A stretch of 64,000 nucleotides of DNA from contig JAJKFH010000336.1 in assembly GCA_023333565.1 (NCBI GenBank), positions 124,001-188,000 on the forward strand, written 5' to 3'. This DNA comes from Puffinus mauretanicus (taxonomy: Eukaryota; Chordata; Aves; Procellariiformes; Procellariidae). Position numbers and translations under genes: made by a program. Below are positions 25,701-38,660 of this stretch, piece by piece. Numbering within the stretch: the stretch's first letter is position 1; each line of letters starts with the position of its first letter. The notes beneath the pieces are model-generated. The model saw nothing but the letters and a program-made list of their open reading frames with translations. It was not told the DNA's origin and did no database searches.

Positions 25701-28700
25701 AGGACAATACCACAAGAACATACCCACATTGCCTTCCCCCTTGTGCACCAATCTTCAAGGTTCATTTGCATTCTGGGGGTTCTTTCACAACAGTGAAATT
25801 ACACAACATTGCTCAGTGTTATAAAAGTATTTTGAGCAACCACTGACTCCATTGCACAATTCTGCTGATAAACTGTAATGGCTTTGGAGAGGAATGTACC
25901 TTTGGCATTGCAAGACTTCTTTTCTCAAGTCCAAACCATTCCTTACAGATAAATAGTTATATGTGCCTGCATACATTCCTTCCACAGGCCAAGAAATCAG
26001 ACACTCTTCCAAGTGTCACTGATTACATACACATCCATTGGTCAGAGATTTATTCATCATCATATTATACCTATAGTTTCAGGAATGTCATCAACTAGCT
26101 ACCTAGCAACCGTGAAAATCACAGGGTCAGGTAATTTGTGCTGATCAGACACCCAATCAGTTGATTAGCTCCAATTAATTTGGAGTTTGATTTCTTAATT
26201 TTTCAGCCTCCTGTGCTCAGGGAGATTTCAACACTTCTCTTGTTCCTCAACAAGAAATAGCTCAGCTAATACCACTGAATTTTGCATAAATCTTTTCCTC
26301 TCAGGAATTAAGATCTGTACTGCTTGTTACATATACAGGAAGAAGAAAAAAAAAAGAAAATCCATGTGCAAGAGTCCTTGGACACAGGAAACCCTCTTGG
26401 AGGAACTGCAATATAGTGCATGCTGCAGCAGCACATGAAGTTCCTGTGCACACTGAGTAGAAAATGTTCAATGGTGTATTTTTTTAAATCAGTAATTTTT
26501 CATCCTCTGCACTTGACCAACTAGAAAAAAACAAAGTGCCGTATTTATGAATTTGCTCAAACCTGTTTTGCCATGCTTTGCATTCAGAAACAAACTCTGT
26601 TTTAGTTTTGTTGGAACTTTCCTTGTCCTCGCCTGTCTTTCTAGTGGAAACAATACATGATTTCTGCAGGCAAAGTTTCAAAGCTACAGCAGAGAAGTAA
26701 AAATGTGCAAAGAAGCCAGAGAAGCATTAGAAGGTTGACATTCTTTGTCCTATTCTTCAAACACTTCAAATTAAGCATAATCAATTCAAACTCTGCATTC
26801 AATAAACTGCCAACAATCAAATGGTCACAAACTCCCACAATTATGATTCCAAATTTTGCACGATTCCCTCTCTAATATGTTACAGTCCTACAATAAAAGG
26901 AGATCATATAGGAGAGGTTCAGTTTTGGCTCATATTTATACAGGTTTCTTAAAATCATTACACTGAAAGCAATGAAGATGTTTCAGGCATATATACAGAT
27001 GCCATATACCAATTTTTGGTGGCACTGCTCATTCTTGCGGGGGAAAAAAACCCACAAAACCGCAATGTATATTCCTTTTAAAGATCCAGCAAGTTTTAAA
27101 CACTAATTCATAATGAAAGCAGCAATGATTCATAGGTCATTAGAGAGAAATGGTTCCATGCAAGCTGGTATGGGGAATATAAGGTGGAGCTAACCCTGGA
27201 AATGCACAATTACCTGGGATACAATTGCTTATCTACGAGGCCTGGATGGTGGTTCCTCAGCTCGTGGAAGTGAAGAACCACTTGCACAGACTCCCATCGA
27301 GCCCGGTATTGCCTTTCAATAGCAAGTCACCTGAGTGAGGAAGGAGGGACGTTTCATTGCACTGAATTCACTCAGGACTCGGAGAATTCAGCTGGCAAAC
27401 CTTCATCAGCCTCTGCTGATAACGTGCAAACTGCAGCAGAGCCAGGACAAGCTCAGAGCACTGCTTTGGTACGGTACTTGTCTCAGTGTTAAATGTTAAA
27501 CCATCACTTCACGGTGGGTGAGGCTGAATGTCTCGAGTAAACAGATGTAAGGGTTTTACCATGGGCAAAAGCTAGACATTCTCCTCTTTCCTCATTCTTG
27601 AGAGCAGCAAAACCCTTTTTGCTGAAGCTTTCCCACAGGGCTGAGAGAGGGGCTGACCCAGCCTTGGGAAATGTCCCCACCAGCAGCTGCAGCCTCCCAA
27701 GGCTGTGACCAGCCTAAAGCAGAGCCCGCACGGAGACATGCTTTACGTACAGGTGGCACTACCTGCTCTAGTTAATACATGGACCTAATAGTTGATTGAA
27801 ACCATTTATAATAAAGGGAATACACTGGGAAGTAGGCTTTGCCAACAGAACCCCGATGGTGAAAGTTTCTAAGATACATTAAGCATTCAGGTCATTTTTC
27901 TCAGGATTGTGCCTCACTCGGTCACTAATGCGACCAGCTTGCTGTCTTTGTAACAGCAACCCTGTGCTAACACCTAAGCTTTCCACATCACACGATCCAC
28001 TGCCTTTCACTTTGTCACCCAGCATGGAAGCACCCAGACCCTTCAACTTTCCACTTGCTGTCAGAGAAGTCAAAAGGTGGCTGCAGGCCCCACAAGAAGA
28101 AAAACAAAAAGAGGAGCAGAAAAAATTAAACATATTACTGTCAACATTGCCCCTGCCTTGTGAGGAGGCAGTACTCAAAGCTCCTGCTACTTGCAGTCAA
28201 CAAAAGCTATTTTTAAAAGTTACATGAGAAAATGGATGGACAGAGTTGGGGGGGTACATGATGCCCTGTACAAAGCATGAGTGTTAAGGGAATCTAAAGG
28301 TACGAAGACTGTACTCACATGAAATATAAATGTTTAAGTACCTTTATAAAAATCATTCAGTTATATGATTTTGCTTCGGGTCATGGTAAATTCAGAGTTT
28401 GGCAGAGGCTGGGATCTGTAAGTCACCATCTCTCAGAGGTGTGAGGTGCCACCAATTTCCTGCCTGGCTGCATCTTGCTTCATGTCTCTTGCTACGTTCC
28501 CAAAAACAGCCCTCAATCTTTTTCTTTTTTACCTGAAACAATTAGGAGTATTCTGATGTTCACAGCATACTTCCATGGAGCATCCTATTTTCAGCTGCGT
28601 GTACATACAGATGCAGATAAAAATAATTCAGGAGGGCAGAGTGAGGAAATGTTTCCTTAAAGAGATTCCACTAAAACTTTTTTTTTTATTAAAGTGACTC

Positions 28701-28949
28701 AGTGTACAAGTTTACCACACAACGTAAGCGCCTTAATCATAAATACATGCATACGCCAGAACACCACCCACACATGAAGACCACTGGCTGCATGCTGTTA
28801 ACAGACCCTTGATAATATATACATCTGAAAACAGAGGACTTATTCCTGCTAGCTCAGGGACAAAAAAAGCCTTTCATCGTCAGTGACAGCCCTACCTGTT
28901 CTCACTGCTCAGGCAAGCGCATGCCAGAGCACCTTTGTGGAGCTGACCC
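22751..28949. other. Unique AT-rich non-coding DNA
   Basis: No frame longer than about 106 codons and none recognisable. A few low-complexity T or A runs are present (23504-23535, 23791-23801, 26345-26359). The overlapping frames at 27879-28227 on both strands look like chance. I see no transposon termini. Confidence 0.55.
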
Positions 28950-29170
28950 CCCGTTATTCCCATCATATTGACTCTTCCCTGCCTGCTCCCGATCGGAGAC
29001 GTGACGATGCCCCTACCATATAATGTGGTCGATTATGCCATGTGTAATAAGGGTTATGCACTAACTGTCCTCTGCAACAAATATTGTCCTAATTAATGTG
29101 TAAAGCCTATAATAATTTTAAATAACATTCTAGCACTATGTTCTTGATTTTTAAAATACATTAATGCATT
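28950..29170. other. Possible conserved non-coding element
   Basis: AT-rich, non-repetitive sequence dense in homeodomain-type TAAT words (CTAATTAATG at about 29090, CATTAATGCATTATGCAA at about 29158). This compositional style is typical of vertebrate conserved non-coding elements. Without an alignment it is only a candidate. Confidence 0.25.
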
Positions 29171-30109
29171 ATGCAAAATACATTCTCTCCAAGCACTGAA
29201 TTCTCCCAATAAATAATGAACACACACCAAAAAATTCCACATTTATGCCACCTTCAGGACCAAAGTACGCTGGACCTTGAAATAGCTGTGATATTTGCAT
29301 GGAAAAGAAAAAAAAAACATATACGGTTTTAAAAGGGTCTGTCATTTGACCCAGAAAGAAATTATACACTCTGAGAAAAACACACAATAAGAGCTCCCAA
29401 CTCTAAGGGCTTCTGCATGAAAAAATAATGAGACCTCAATTCTTTCTTCAAATACCCCGTCAAGCTGTACAGCAGCATAGTGACGGGAGCTGCTTTCGTG
29501 CCATAGTCACAGGCAGTGTGTGTGCAGTGGCTTGTGCAAATAGAACACAAGCTGAGTCGGGATTTTAGAGAAACCACTCACACTTAAAACTCCCATTCAC
29601 ACTGCTAGCTGGAAGGAAAAAGCATCCATCTCCTCTCTAACACCACATATACCCTCCAGACACAAACCGAAGCTTGTGGGGGGCAGAGTCCCTCTTGAAG
29701 TTCCCTGAACCTTCAGCTCTCCAAAGTCCCGGAGCAAAGCCGTGAAAGAAGCAAACGGTTCCTAAGGCTACGACAGCATAAAATTGAACATTACTGTTCA
29801 TGAAGTGCTTTTAGGTGTCTGAGGGCATCATCCAGCCAATGTTGGATTGGCTTAGATTATCTCTAAGATGGAGGTACCACCCCCACCCCAGGCAACCTCC
29901 TGCCTATTTGCACTTCCATTACAAAGGAAGTTAGGAAAGGGATGTAGAAATATAAATATTTTCTGACTTCCTGCCAGTTAAGCACATGAGGACGTTTCAA
30001 ATAAATTTTTGGAAAAGAATTCCTGCAATATTGTGGGAGGACTTGAAGGAAGATGACTGCTACCCTTGATTTCATTTCAGGAAAAACATATGCTAAATTG
30101 TAGGAATTA
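29171..30109. other. Unique non-coding DNA
   Basis: Short frames only, with no recognisable repeat, RNA or protein feature. Confidence 0.5.
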
Positions 30110-30410
30110 ATTTTCCCAGCTAATATTTTGACATTTCTACAATATGGTCAAATTAAAATGATAATAACCACGTTTGGCTTGTTTATCCTGCATGATGTCT
30201 GAATGTATACTGGCGGAGGGAGTGTGTGTATGTTAATTAGTGCTAATTTGCATGAGATGAAAGCATCGGTTGTGTAGAAGCCATGAGACACAGCTTAGAA
30301 TCGTTTTACCAGCCTGATTTTTAATTCATCCAGATTAACTAATGGTTGTGTGTGTCACTAAGACACTGACTGAAAGTATAATAACTCCATCTGCATCCAG
30401 AGTTACATGA
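30110..30410. other. Possible conserved non-coding element with octamer motif
   Basis: Contains the POU octamer ATTTGCAT (30246-30253) next to TTAATTAGTGCTAA, followed by further AT-rich homeodomain-like words and no low-complexity repeats. It resembles developmental enhancers in composition. This is inference from motifs only. Confidence 0.25.
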
Positions 30411-32999
30411 ACTCACTTTGGTGTTGACGCACACAAACACGCATCTGATGAGGAAACACGGACCCACACCCTGACAGCACCTAGAGCTCAATAAAGGGAG
30501 CTAACCCTTAAAGGGAGGCTCTGCTCCAAAGACGTGGCCGTTTCACCCCCTTGTGCCGCAAACCAACATCATTTCACCAAAGGAAGCACCTTTTCTTCTA
30601 ATTACCAGCCCTGCGCATGCAGACTTGGGTATGGAAATCAAACAGTGCTCCTTCCTTTTCAAGTTTATTTATACAGTAGCCTGTGTGGTAAATTAGAGGC
30701 TATTGTATGCCTGCGTACAACCACCACCAGTCTAAATGTCCAGCTTTGACCCAAGCGGAATGGTGCAACGGCTCCAGGCCAGGGTTCAGGCTGGTGCTAA
30801 CGCTGGTCTTTCCTACAAGATTGCTTCCAATTATTGCTCTGGCTATTTTCCCTTCCTTGATTTATTGATTCAGCAGGTGTCATCTCTGCTGAGATTATAC
30901 TCTGTCATCTTTACTCATGCAAATAACATGTGATTCCAGTAGTTTAATTAAAAATAGGGTCACAGATTAGAAAAGAAAAATCCTAACAGGACAAAACAGC
31001 TGCCAAAAATACCTCCATAAGTGCTGATCCTGTTCCTTCTGAAGCCTACAGAGATGCTGACATGTATACTCAAAGCTAATTCAAACATACCAGAACAACA
31101 GTATCTCAGTCACGTATCCCAATTCGAGAGAAGCTGCTTAGCTTCTCTAGAGGGCTGCTGAAGTGGCATGACTGAAGCAGCATGCATTTGATTTTGCATC
31201 CTACAAATCTGACTGGCACGAGGCGCTATCTGTTGTCTCCCACACAGAAATCTGTACAGCACGTTGAAGAGATTATCACCTTTTCTTAGGCAACTTTCAG
31301 GCCTGGCTGCCCAGGTTGACATTCGATTTTTCTTTATTGGACACATTTATAAAGTTATTTTAAAAAGAAACATACATAACTGAGGCCCATCCCAACATCT
31401 TCCAAAATAGCAACCCTACCCCTGACCATCACAGTCTGTTTTCTATCTAGTCTTACCCAATAACCAAGATTTTCTGTACTGGCGCTACTGGATAAAGGTT
31501 ATAATCTGATGCCCACTCAGTTTACTTTTAAAGATTAAGCCACTTATAAAACCAATTCTACCCTACATCCACTAATAATTAGGCCAAGATTAAAACTCAT
31601 ACATATATCATGTAACTCACTTTCTTCAATTGGTTTGGTCCCACAAGGCCCAAAGAAATAAGCAGCAGTTACAAAAACGAGTTTCCATCATTGACACTAG
31701 AAGACACACCTCCGAGAACACAACATCCGTTGACGAAGGGAATGTCATATTCTATGATGCAGTATGTAGACCTTTTAAATAGTACGCAGATGCCAGACTA
31801 CACCAAAAGAAGCAGCAGAAATTAAATTCTGCAAGTATTGAATTATGCCTCCTGACTGCCAGCCAGCTGCTGCTTGTTTTCAGATTAATAGGCAGTATGG
31901 CAATGCTCAGGCATCCAACCGCGTGCAAAAACCAAAGGAAACAAAGTTTGTCCAGCAGGTGACTGAAGAAAATGCGCATGTTGTGAGTTCTAATTCTTTT
32001 TTTTTGCAAGTGACTTAAAAATATTATGCTCTTTGCTCATGAATTTAGACAATGCATGCATTTTTCAGCCATCATCCCACACCCTTTCAAACCATACGAA
32101 CAACTGCAGCATGTTATAACCACTCTTCAAGTTAAACATACACTGAGAAACAAAGGATAGTTCAGATCACCACAGTACATTGCAAATAAGATTCTAAACT
32201 GGCAACTGGCAATTAACAATTCATATAACACCTGTTAATATATAATCTGCTCGACCTAGGTTATCCGCAAGGAACTGAATTGCAATGCTAATTGCAATGT
32301 TTTATCTCATGTGATTTTAAATATGCCCTATTTTCTCCAATTTAGGCCCAACCCTTTTTTTAAAATTACCAAAATACCACGTGAGGGCACGAACATTGAT
32401 GGGTGTATGTCAGCGTTTACTCTTTCTAAAACTTCTGGCAAGAGTATTTCTTGTGAATGGCAAACATTTCATTCTTTAGCAGATCGTTTAGCAACATCCT
32501 AGCACAGAACTTACTACACCCAGGACAGTAAATTATCATTTTTTGCATCCCGTAAAGTAAAAAACAAGTATTAAATCCAGGTCACTCCTTTAAAAAATGT
32601 GCTTTAAGTTCACTGTCTCCTGTGATTCGATGTCTCAGGTAGATTCCCCCTGACTGCACACAGTCTAAGTTAATTTTCATTAAAAAATTGCTTTAAATAT
32701 TTTACCTGTTTCCTAGAGCTAACACTTTCCTACCTTAATGATAGTCTTATGTCTAGTGCATAAAAGAAATATCAGGAGATCTGCTCCTTCTCCTTCGTTG
32801 TGTCTGGGTAGCGTGACTTTTAAGGGACTCCAACCCATTTTAAAAGCTGCGCTACCTACAGACAGCTGGGGTGAAGGAGGCTTTTAAACTTGGTCAGAGC
32901 CTTCTAAAAGTCATTATCTCAAATTACTGAAGAGCTGGCTGAGGCATGTTTTAGGTCAGCATCTTAATGCCTTGACTCCTGCCAGAATTAATGAAAAAC
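30411..32999. other. Unique non-coding DNA
   Basis: No supported gene. A paired C/EBP-like word AATTGCAATG occurs twice 12 bp apart (32278-32287 and 32290-32299). Remaining frames are short and unrecognised. Confidence 0.5.
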
Positions 33000-33500
33000 T
33001 TACTTTAACCCTGATATTTTAAATGCCACCAAACCGGTGCCCTGCCCCAGACTCGGGGTGGGCTGATGGGCAGAGCGCCCGCTTTGCTCCCTCGCACTGT
33101 GCTCTCGGGGGCTCCCATGGATTAGGGGCGGCTCAGGGGGGTGCAGCCCCATCTCGGAGCTCACCAGCTCCTGGCGCCAAAGGAACGGCCAGGCAGGGAC
33201 CGAGGAGGAGCTGGCATGAGCCCAGCCAGGGTCCCAGTGGCCAGGCACAGGATTTATATGAGAAGTGTTAGCGTTGGGATCAGAGAGAGCCAGGGCAAAA
33301 GAAACAAAAGAGCCGTCACGCAACTCTCCGAGGGGTAATGAAACAAACCGATTCCTCTGGGAAAGCGGCTGAACGTTTGTGCCAGCACGTAATTCTCTAA
33401 AGCTGCCAGACCCAAAGGCTCCAGAGACGGGGGACAGATGCTGTGCAGCAGGCTCGCAGCACCCAAAGCAAGGCAGTGCTAATAGGGGGTCGTCCACCGC
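33000..33500. other. GC-rich patch with moderate CpG density
   Basis: Roughly 24 CpGs in 480 bp by hand count, well above the neighbouring DNA but borderline for a CpG island. Overlapping frames are open on both strands (minus 33497-33000, 165 codons; plus 33023-33271 and 33141-33338). This is expected where GC content suppresses stop codons. No domain is recognised. Confidence 0.4.
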
Positions 33501-34299
33501 TAGCGCCCCAGGTAAACCTGGCCACAGAAGCAGAACAGGGTAGAAAAATGTTCAAAGGAAAATATCAGAGCTGAGGAAAATGCACTAACATCTAAAGCAT
33601 ATTTCTTTCTTACGAGATGCAGTATGAGCAGCAGCTAACTAATATTATTTGTTTTAAAACTAGTAGCATAAGGAAGCAGATTCTGCTACTCTCAACTCGG
33701 TTGAGTAGTCCTTATGCCTATGTAGTCCCAGTGAAATTAATTGTTCCTTTCAGAGAGCAAGATGTTTCTTTACATAGGAAGCCAGAATCAAAACCTCGGT
33801 AATTTTCAAACACTGTACGTCGACACACAGTATCTGCCCTGGCATTAAAAGAAAAAAAAAATGGACTAACAGTGAGATTAATGAGAAAATGTGTTTGTTT
33901 GTCATGGACGACATAATCAGATGAGAGGGAAGACACTTCTTAGCTGCATTACAAGGTAAAAAATGCCTGGCAGCAAACTACTGCATTCGTGACAGTCAAA
34001 GCAGTAATTCTCTTTATCTATCCCCCAGGAAAAAAACCATTTGCCCTATGGAATGCAGCAAACATAGAAAATGATGATATGATAATGATAAGGTAAGAAT
34101 TACCGAGAAGGCAGACCAACCTGCAGACAAAGTTAATACTTTGTCTCTAATTGAAAAGCTAAAGAATACTAGATAGTCACGAAGCTCTGCAATTTAAATA
34201 AAGCTGCACGTTGTGAATGTTATCTGATACCAATTGTTGACAAAAGGGCAGCAAAGGTTCACAGAAGCAAAAACTTTCTCTGTGTTAGATGCATTTCAG
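33501..34299. other. Unique non-coding DNA
   Basis: AT-rich sequence with short frames only and no recognised feature. Confidence 0.5.
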
Positions 34300-34690
34300 C
34301 ATGGAAAATTAGACAAGTTAATATCTAATTTGGTATTTAATATACCATTTGAACATTATAAATGTACGCGAATGTTGGCATTCAGGGATGATAGTGGTGA
34401 ATAAAAGCAAAAATTACTTGTAGCAGAATGCTGCTAATTTGCACATCATTAATCTTCACGCCCCATAATTCAAATGCATAATAACAGTATTCTCTCCCCA
34501 TGTCTCAGCAACAGCTGAATAACAGTGCTGTACTGTAATCTCACATTATGCACTCAATTCTCTTGGAGGCAGGGCTGATAATACCAACTCTTATTGAAAT
34601 TGCTTCGTATTGCCTGCATAGAGCCATGCTTGCGGTTGTTTATGGAACTGTGCCTCACGTTAGCCATCTAAGATGGATGTTGGGTGTCTT
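34300..34690. other. Possible conserved non-coding element
   Basis: AT-rich unique stretch with homeodomain-like words (TGCTAATTTGCACATCATTAATC, here described over 34431-34453). At about 34663-34675 there is a 13-bp palindrome CCATCTAAGATGG whose halves both match the YY1-type core AAGATGG. Composition suggests a regulatory element. Conservation has not been tested. Confidence 0.25.
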
Positions 34691-36005
34691 GCTTAAGGAG
34701 ATTTTTTTTTTTTTTCAGATTAAAAGCTTGAGACAAGATAATTTACTTGCTCTGAAAATGTGGGCTTGTGAATGGGAAATGTGTTTTTCTCTGCTGAATC
34801 TTTTTGGAAAACTGCTACCTTCTGTGTTAGGGTGGCAGCTTGAACAGGGCAGTAGGTGCTTCTTCATGATCCCATATTGTTCTTGCCATCAGAACAGCTA
34901 CGATGTGAGAGCTAAAAAATTACCACAGGCTCTGCCTCATCACGTCTTGCGGAGTCTCCAGGGCTGAGCAGCCAACACATGCACCATCTGCTTGGTGCCA
35001 CCAAGCGCGTTCCCACCTCGGGAAGGCTCTGGGCTTGTTGGTGGAGGACAGCTGGGCCCAAATGTGAAGTTTGAAATCCGGAGCCTAGGGTGGGCTAGGT
35101 AGGAATGAGATGGAAGCAGAGATGGACTGAAACAGGGACAAGTGGGAGGCAACAGCGGAGAGGAGTCAACCACTGGGGAAGACCGAAGCATGGGTGCACG
35201 TTAGACCATGATTCCTCCAGCACGAGGGGTGGAAGCGTAAGTCCCAGGCTCGCCGTTTTCCAGTGAGCATATCTCATCCCTCACCGGTTTTGCTTCACAT
35301 AAAGCGTAACCACCCATCGCTGCTCCTGTTCATTACCACTGCATCGTTCGCCCTAGAGCTCTCTGTGGTGGACCCGCAGCCCTGCTGGTGGTCTGCATCA
35401 GCATCACGCTGAGGCTGCACGAAGGAAACAGCTTCATTTTCTTTTCCACAGCTTCAGATAATACACAAAAACATACGAAAAAGAACGTTGTAAAAGTCAA
35501 AGAAGGCGGCAGCCAGCAGTTGGGATATGCAAAATTGAAGGCATGGAGGGGGATCTGAATCCATCTCCCTTACACATATACATCATGACGCAGTCGTTAA
35601 ATATCTGACCACAGGCAGGTTTTCCACAGGGCGCCTCTGAAGGCCTCTGCACGCAGGACACCCCACACGGGCAGCCCTCCTGCCTCCTCTGCCACTGCCC
35701 CCAGCTCTATTTACTGCCCGCTGCTCACAGTCCCTTCTGAAACCAAGCAATTAGCTTTCACATGGGGTCTCCGTGACATTATTGCCAATGGTACTGTATC
35801 TATTTTTAAATAAACAGCCTCTACCCGGTGAACAAATACAAAAATTAATATACGCACAGAGTAGCCTGACTCCAACTGTGCTCAGCGTATCCGCAAATCC
35901 AGATACCAGGGTCTCAAATGAGGACACTGTTAGTGATCACCCCTGAAAAGCCGGCTTTACGTGACCAAGTATCAGATAGGAACAGACCTAGGCAAGGAGC
36001 AGATG
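34691..36005. other. Unique non-coding DNA
   Basis: Modestly GC-richer in 34,920-35,700. Frames are short, overlap on both strands and are not recognisable. Confidence 0.5.
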
Positions 36006-36006
<1 letters not shown>

Positions 36007-36041
<35 letters not shown>

Positions 36042-36062
36042 TACTACTACTATTACTACTAC

Positions 36063-36108
<46 letters not shown>
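36007..36108. repeat. Interrupted ATT/ACT microsatellite, about 100 bp
   Basis: Runs of TTA units, then an interior block of CTA/ACT units with ATT interruptions (about 36040-36066), then TTA/ATT again. It is the longest simple repeat in the window and produces artificial poly-Leu and poly-Tyr frames. The T-to-C interior block is the kind of interruption that stabilises such arrays. Confidence 0.95.
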
Positions 36109-37213
36109 CCTTAGTGGCCAGAGCGAGGTTTTCTATATATAAATCAATATTATTTGGTTTATCCGAAAAAGATGATATACAAATTTTTTCAAGAAAAACT
36201 GAATTTCCGGTCAACCTGCACTATTTCTTTCAGATAGAAACGATCTATTTAATTTTTTAACAGGAGAATTATCTTACAGACCCTTTTAATGTCATTTAGT
36301 ATATGTAAATTTTTAAATGAAAATATCATTTCATACTAAGAAGTCAGTAAGTTTCATTTCAAAAATCGTGGAAACCAAGCTCTTACAGAGTTTTGCCATG
36401 GGAAAGGCCAGAATCCATATCTCCAGGGCAGAAATACACTGTCCTGATTAGGCAATCAGCTGTTCATTCATTAACCAACAAATGCACCAGGGACACGTGC
36501 ACGGTAACTTCTGTTGCTGAAGTTCTACAGCAGGGGGAAAAAATGCTTATGTGATGGTGATAGCCTTTCTGAAGCTTGTATGCAACAGCCAGCATGTTAA
36601 TTGAGCAAGCTTTCTAAACAACGGCACTCCCTGACTTTGAAGCTTTAAGAGCTTTTGTTCTTAAACCCCGTTTGGTGGATAGGTTGCTCTCCCCAATAAG
36701 CTGCAGCTTTCTGATGAACTCTGCTGTTTCTCATAAAGAGTCTTGATTAGTTCTATTTTGAAGCAATTTTTGATTTTATGGGTAACATTTAAATATTAAA
36801 CTCTCAGAATGGAATAAAAAAAAAATTATCACAGTTCCCAACAAAGCCACAGCACAAGAAGGCAGCGCATCTTGATGTCTCCATCAAAGGACGCTCCACA
36901 ACCTTGAGCACAGGTTTCTGATATTCAGACTCTCTTCTGTGCCTCAGCTGGCAACAGACCCAGTGTGAAGGCAGCCAGGGAAAAGAACAATTAGAAGCAA
37001 GTATAAAAACTGAAGTCAAGAGACTCTTACATTACTATCGAGTGAATATCACTGCCTCTTTTTGAACCTCTGTAACCTAGCACACCACACCTGTTCCAAA
37101 ATTTCCCTACATTTGCAGATTTTTCTTCAGAAAAAAACACGTTGATTTTGTATATAAAATATAAATTCTATGTATTTATACACACATAGGTATAAAATAT
37201 GTATAAAATATAA

Positions 37214-37241
37214 GCATGCATGCATGCATAAATAAATAAAA
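37214..37241. repeat. (GCAT)4 followed by (AAAT)n
   Basis: Four GCAT units (37214-37229) pass directly into AAAT units. The GCAT part is self-complementary. It sits at the end of about 65 bp of TATAAAATA-type sequence. Confidence 0.85.
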
Positions 37242-37327
37242 ATCCATGTTCGGTCACACACACAAATTGCATAAAGGGCATGCCATGGATTAAGTGTCAC
37301 ATTCACCCCTAACTTCTAGATTAGGAA

Positions 37328-37349
37328 CGTGGTCATCTGAATGACCACG
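37328..37349. repeat. Perfect 9-bp inverted repeat with 4-base loop
   Basis: CGTGGTCAT (37328-37336), loop CTGA, ATGACCACG (37341-37349). Each arm contains a GGTCA/TGACC nuclear-receptor half-site, giving an inverted pair with a 6-base spacer. It could be a small cruciform or an unusual binding site, and chance is possible. Confidence 0.7.
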
Positions 37350-38329
37350 AGTGCCTGAGATTTTTACCAATCATTACTGTGATGAGGAGACCCTGAGAAT
37401 TCAGGGGGAGAAAAGACCCCAGAGCCATCTTCTGGTGGCTGGAGCTCCCAGTTTAGAGTTTGTGAGATTGTGATGACATTTTTCAGTATTCAAAAATTTC
37501 ATTCCTCCTTCCAAGCCATTTCTACACGAAACTGAGTCAGAACAGAGAGCTAAACCAAGATATTATTTCTGTGGCACATTTATAAATACTCAATTCCATA
37601 AGACAGCAGATTCAGAAAGCAGTCCAAAGGATTGTCCTCATTAAGACATAAGACATCACCGTGGAAATATGCTTTTTGCTGTTGAAGTGATTTCCCTGAA
37701 TTACAACTGAGCATACGCCAATGAGTTGGAAGGGTTCCCATAGCATGGGAGTGAAGTGTTTGAGGCATGCAAAGTTATGCTTTAGCACATGTTCCTGCTT
37801 AAATATACTCAAAAGGGAGTCCTTTTGGAGATGGAGAGTGAGCATTATTGATCATACTGCAGTGATATTAAGTAATAATCATTTGTTGAACACCAGCAAT
37901 ACCTTTCACTCTTATCCAAGTTAGATGAAAATTGAAAACCTACAGAATAAAGTAAGTTGAATGTAAATAGTTTCCGATGTTACCTGAAAAATCTCCAAAA
38001 AAAAGTCAGAAGTAGCCACTCGAATTGCTAACACCGTCCTGAAGGTCTATCAGTTCATCCCATTTACAAGATAAGCAAACTGATGTCCCTGGGGGGGTTT
38101 TCCAGTAATTTACTGCAAATTAGCAAAGGAACTAGACAGAACTCAGTCCCTAAGCCCTTAAGAGTGAACAGGCTTTGAGAAAAGCCTTTTATTATTTCTT
38201 TCTCACTATAGAGGCTGAGCACTGGAGAAAACAGACCAGCCAGGCAGAATCCTCAAGTAATCGGCTTTGATTACGTTTGGATCCTTTTTACTTTTCCCTC
38301 TGCTAATGCTGTAGTCAATAAGCATAGAA

Positions 38330-38660
38330 GTCTGTTTTAAACAGATATTGGAGAAAATATCTATTTGCATGAGAAATTTGATGAAGTATTGTGATTAGCT
38401 CAGCTGTAATAAGTGATTGCAATTCCAGGCACATTTCAGCCTCACTGCCAGGGTGATTTCTCTCTATAGAACAGATTTATTCTTCTGTTGCACTAACAAA
38501 AAAACCAGACTGGAAATGAGTAAAGGATTAAGCCACTGTAAGGCCTTAAGGTGTCTTATAGCAATCCAAATTCAAAATCCCATTTCCAGCTAAATTAGCT
38601 GTAATTTCATAATTAAATAGTCAATCACAGAATTTCATTAAAAAGAAACATTTCCCTAAA
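38330..38660. other. Possible conserved non-coding element with two small palindromes
   Basis: Contains TCTGTTT-T-AAACAGA (38331-38345), an octamer ATTTGCAT (38363-38370), and AGCTAA-A-TTAGCT (38588-38600), with many TAAT-type words between them and no simple repeats. Dense homeodomain and POU-like words suggest an enhancer. This is inference from motif content only. Confidence 0.3.

Larger units (their letters stand above)
36109..38329. other. Unique AT-rich non-coding DNA
   Basis: No gene supported. It includes an AT-rich TATA/TGTA tract with (GCAT)4 and (AAAT)n at about 37147-37241, and a perfect hairpin at 37328-37349 described separately. Confidence 0.55.

Noticed and set aside
33000..33497. 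165-codon minus-strand frame in the GC-rich patch
   Set aside because: Competing open frames on the plus strand and no recognisable family. GC content explains it.
35918..36260. Frames with long poly-Leu and poly-Tyr runs
   Set aside because: Direct translation of the ATT/ACT microsatellite.
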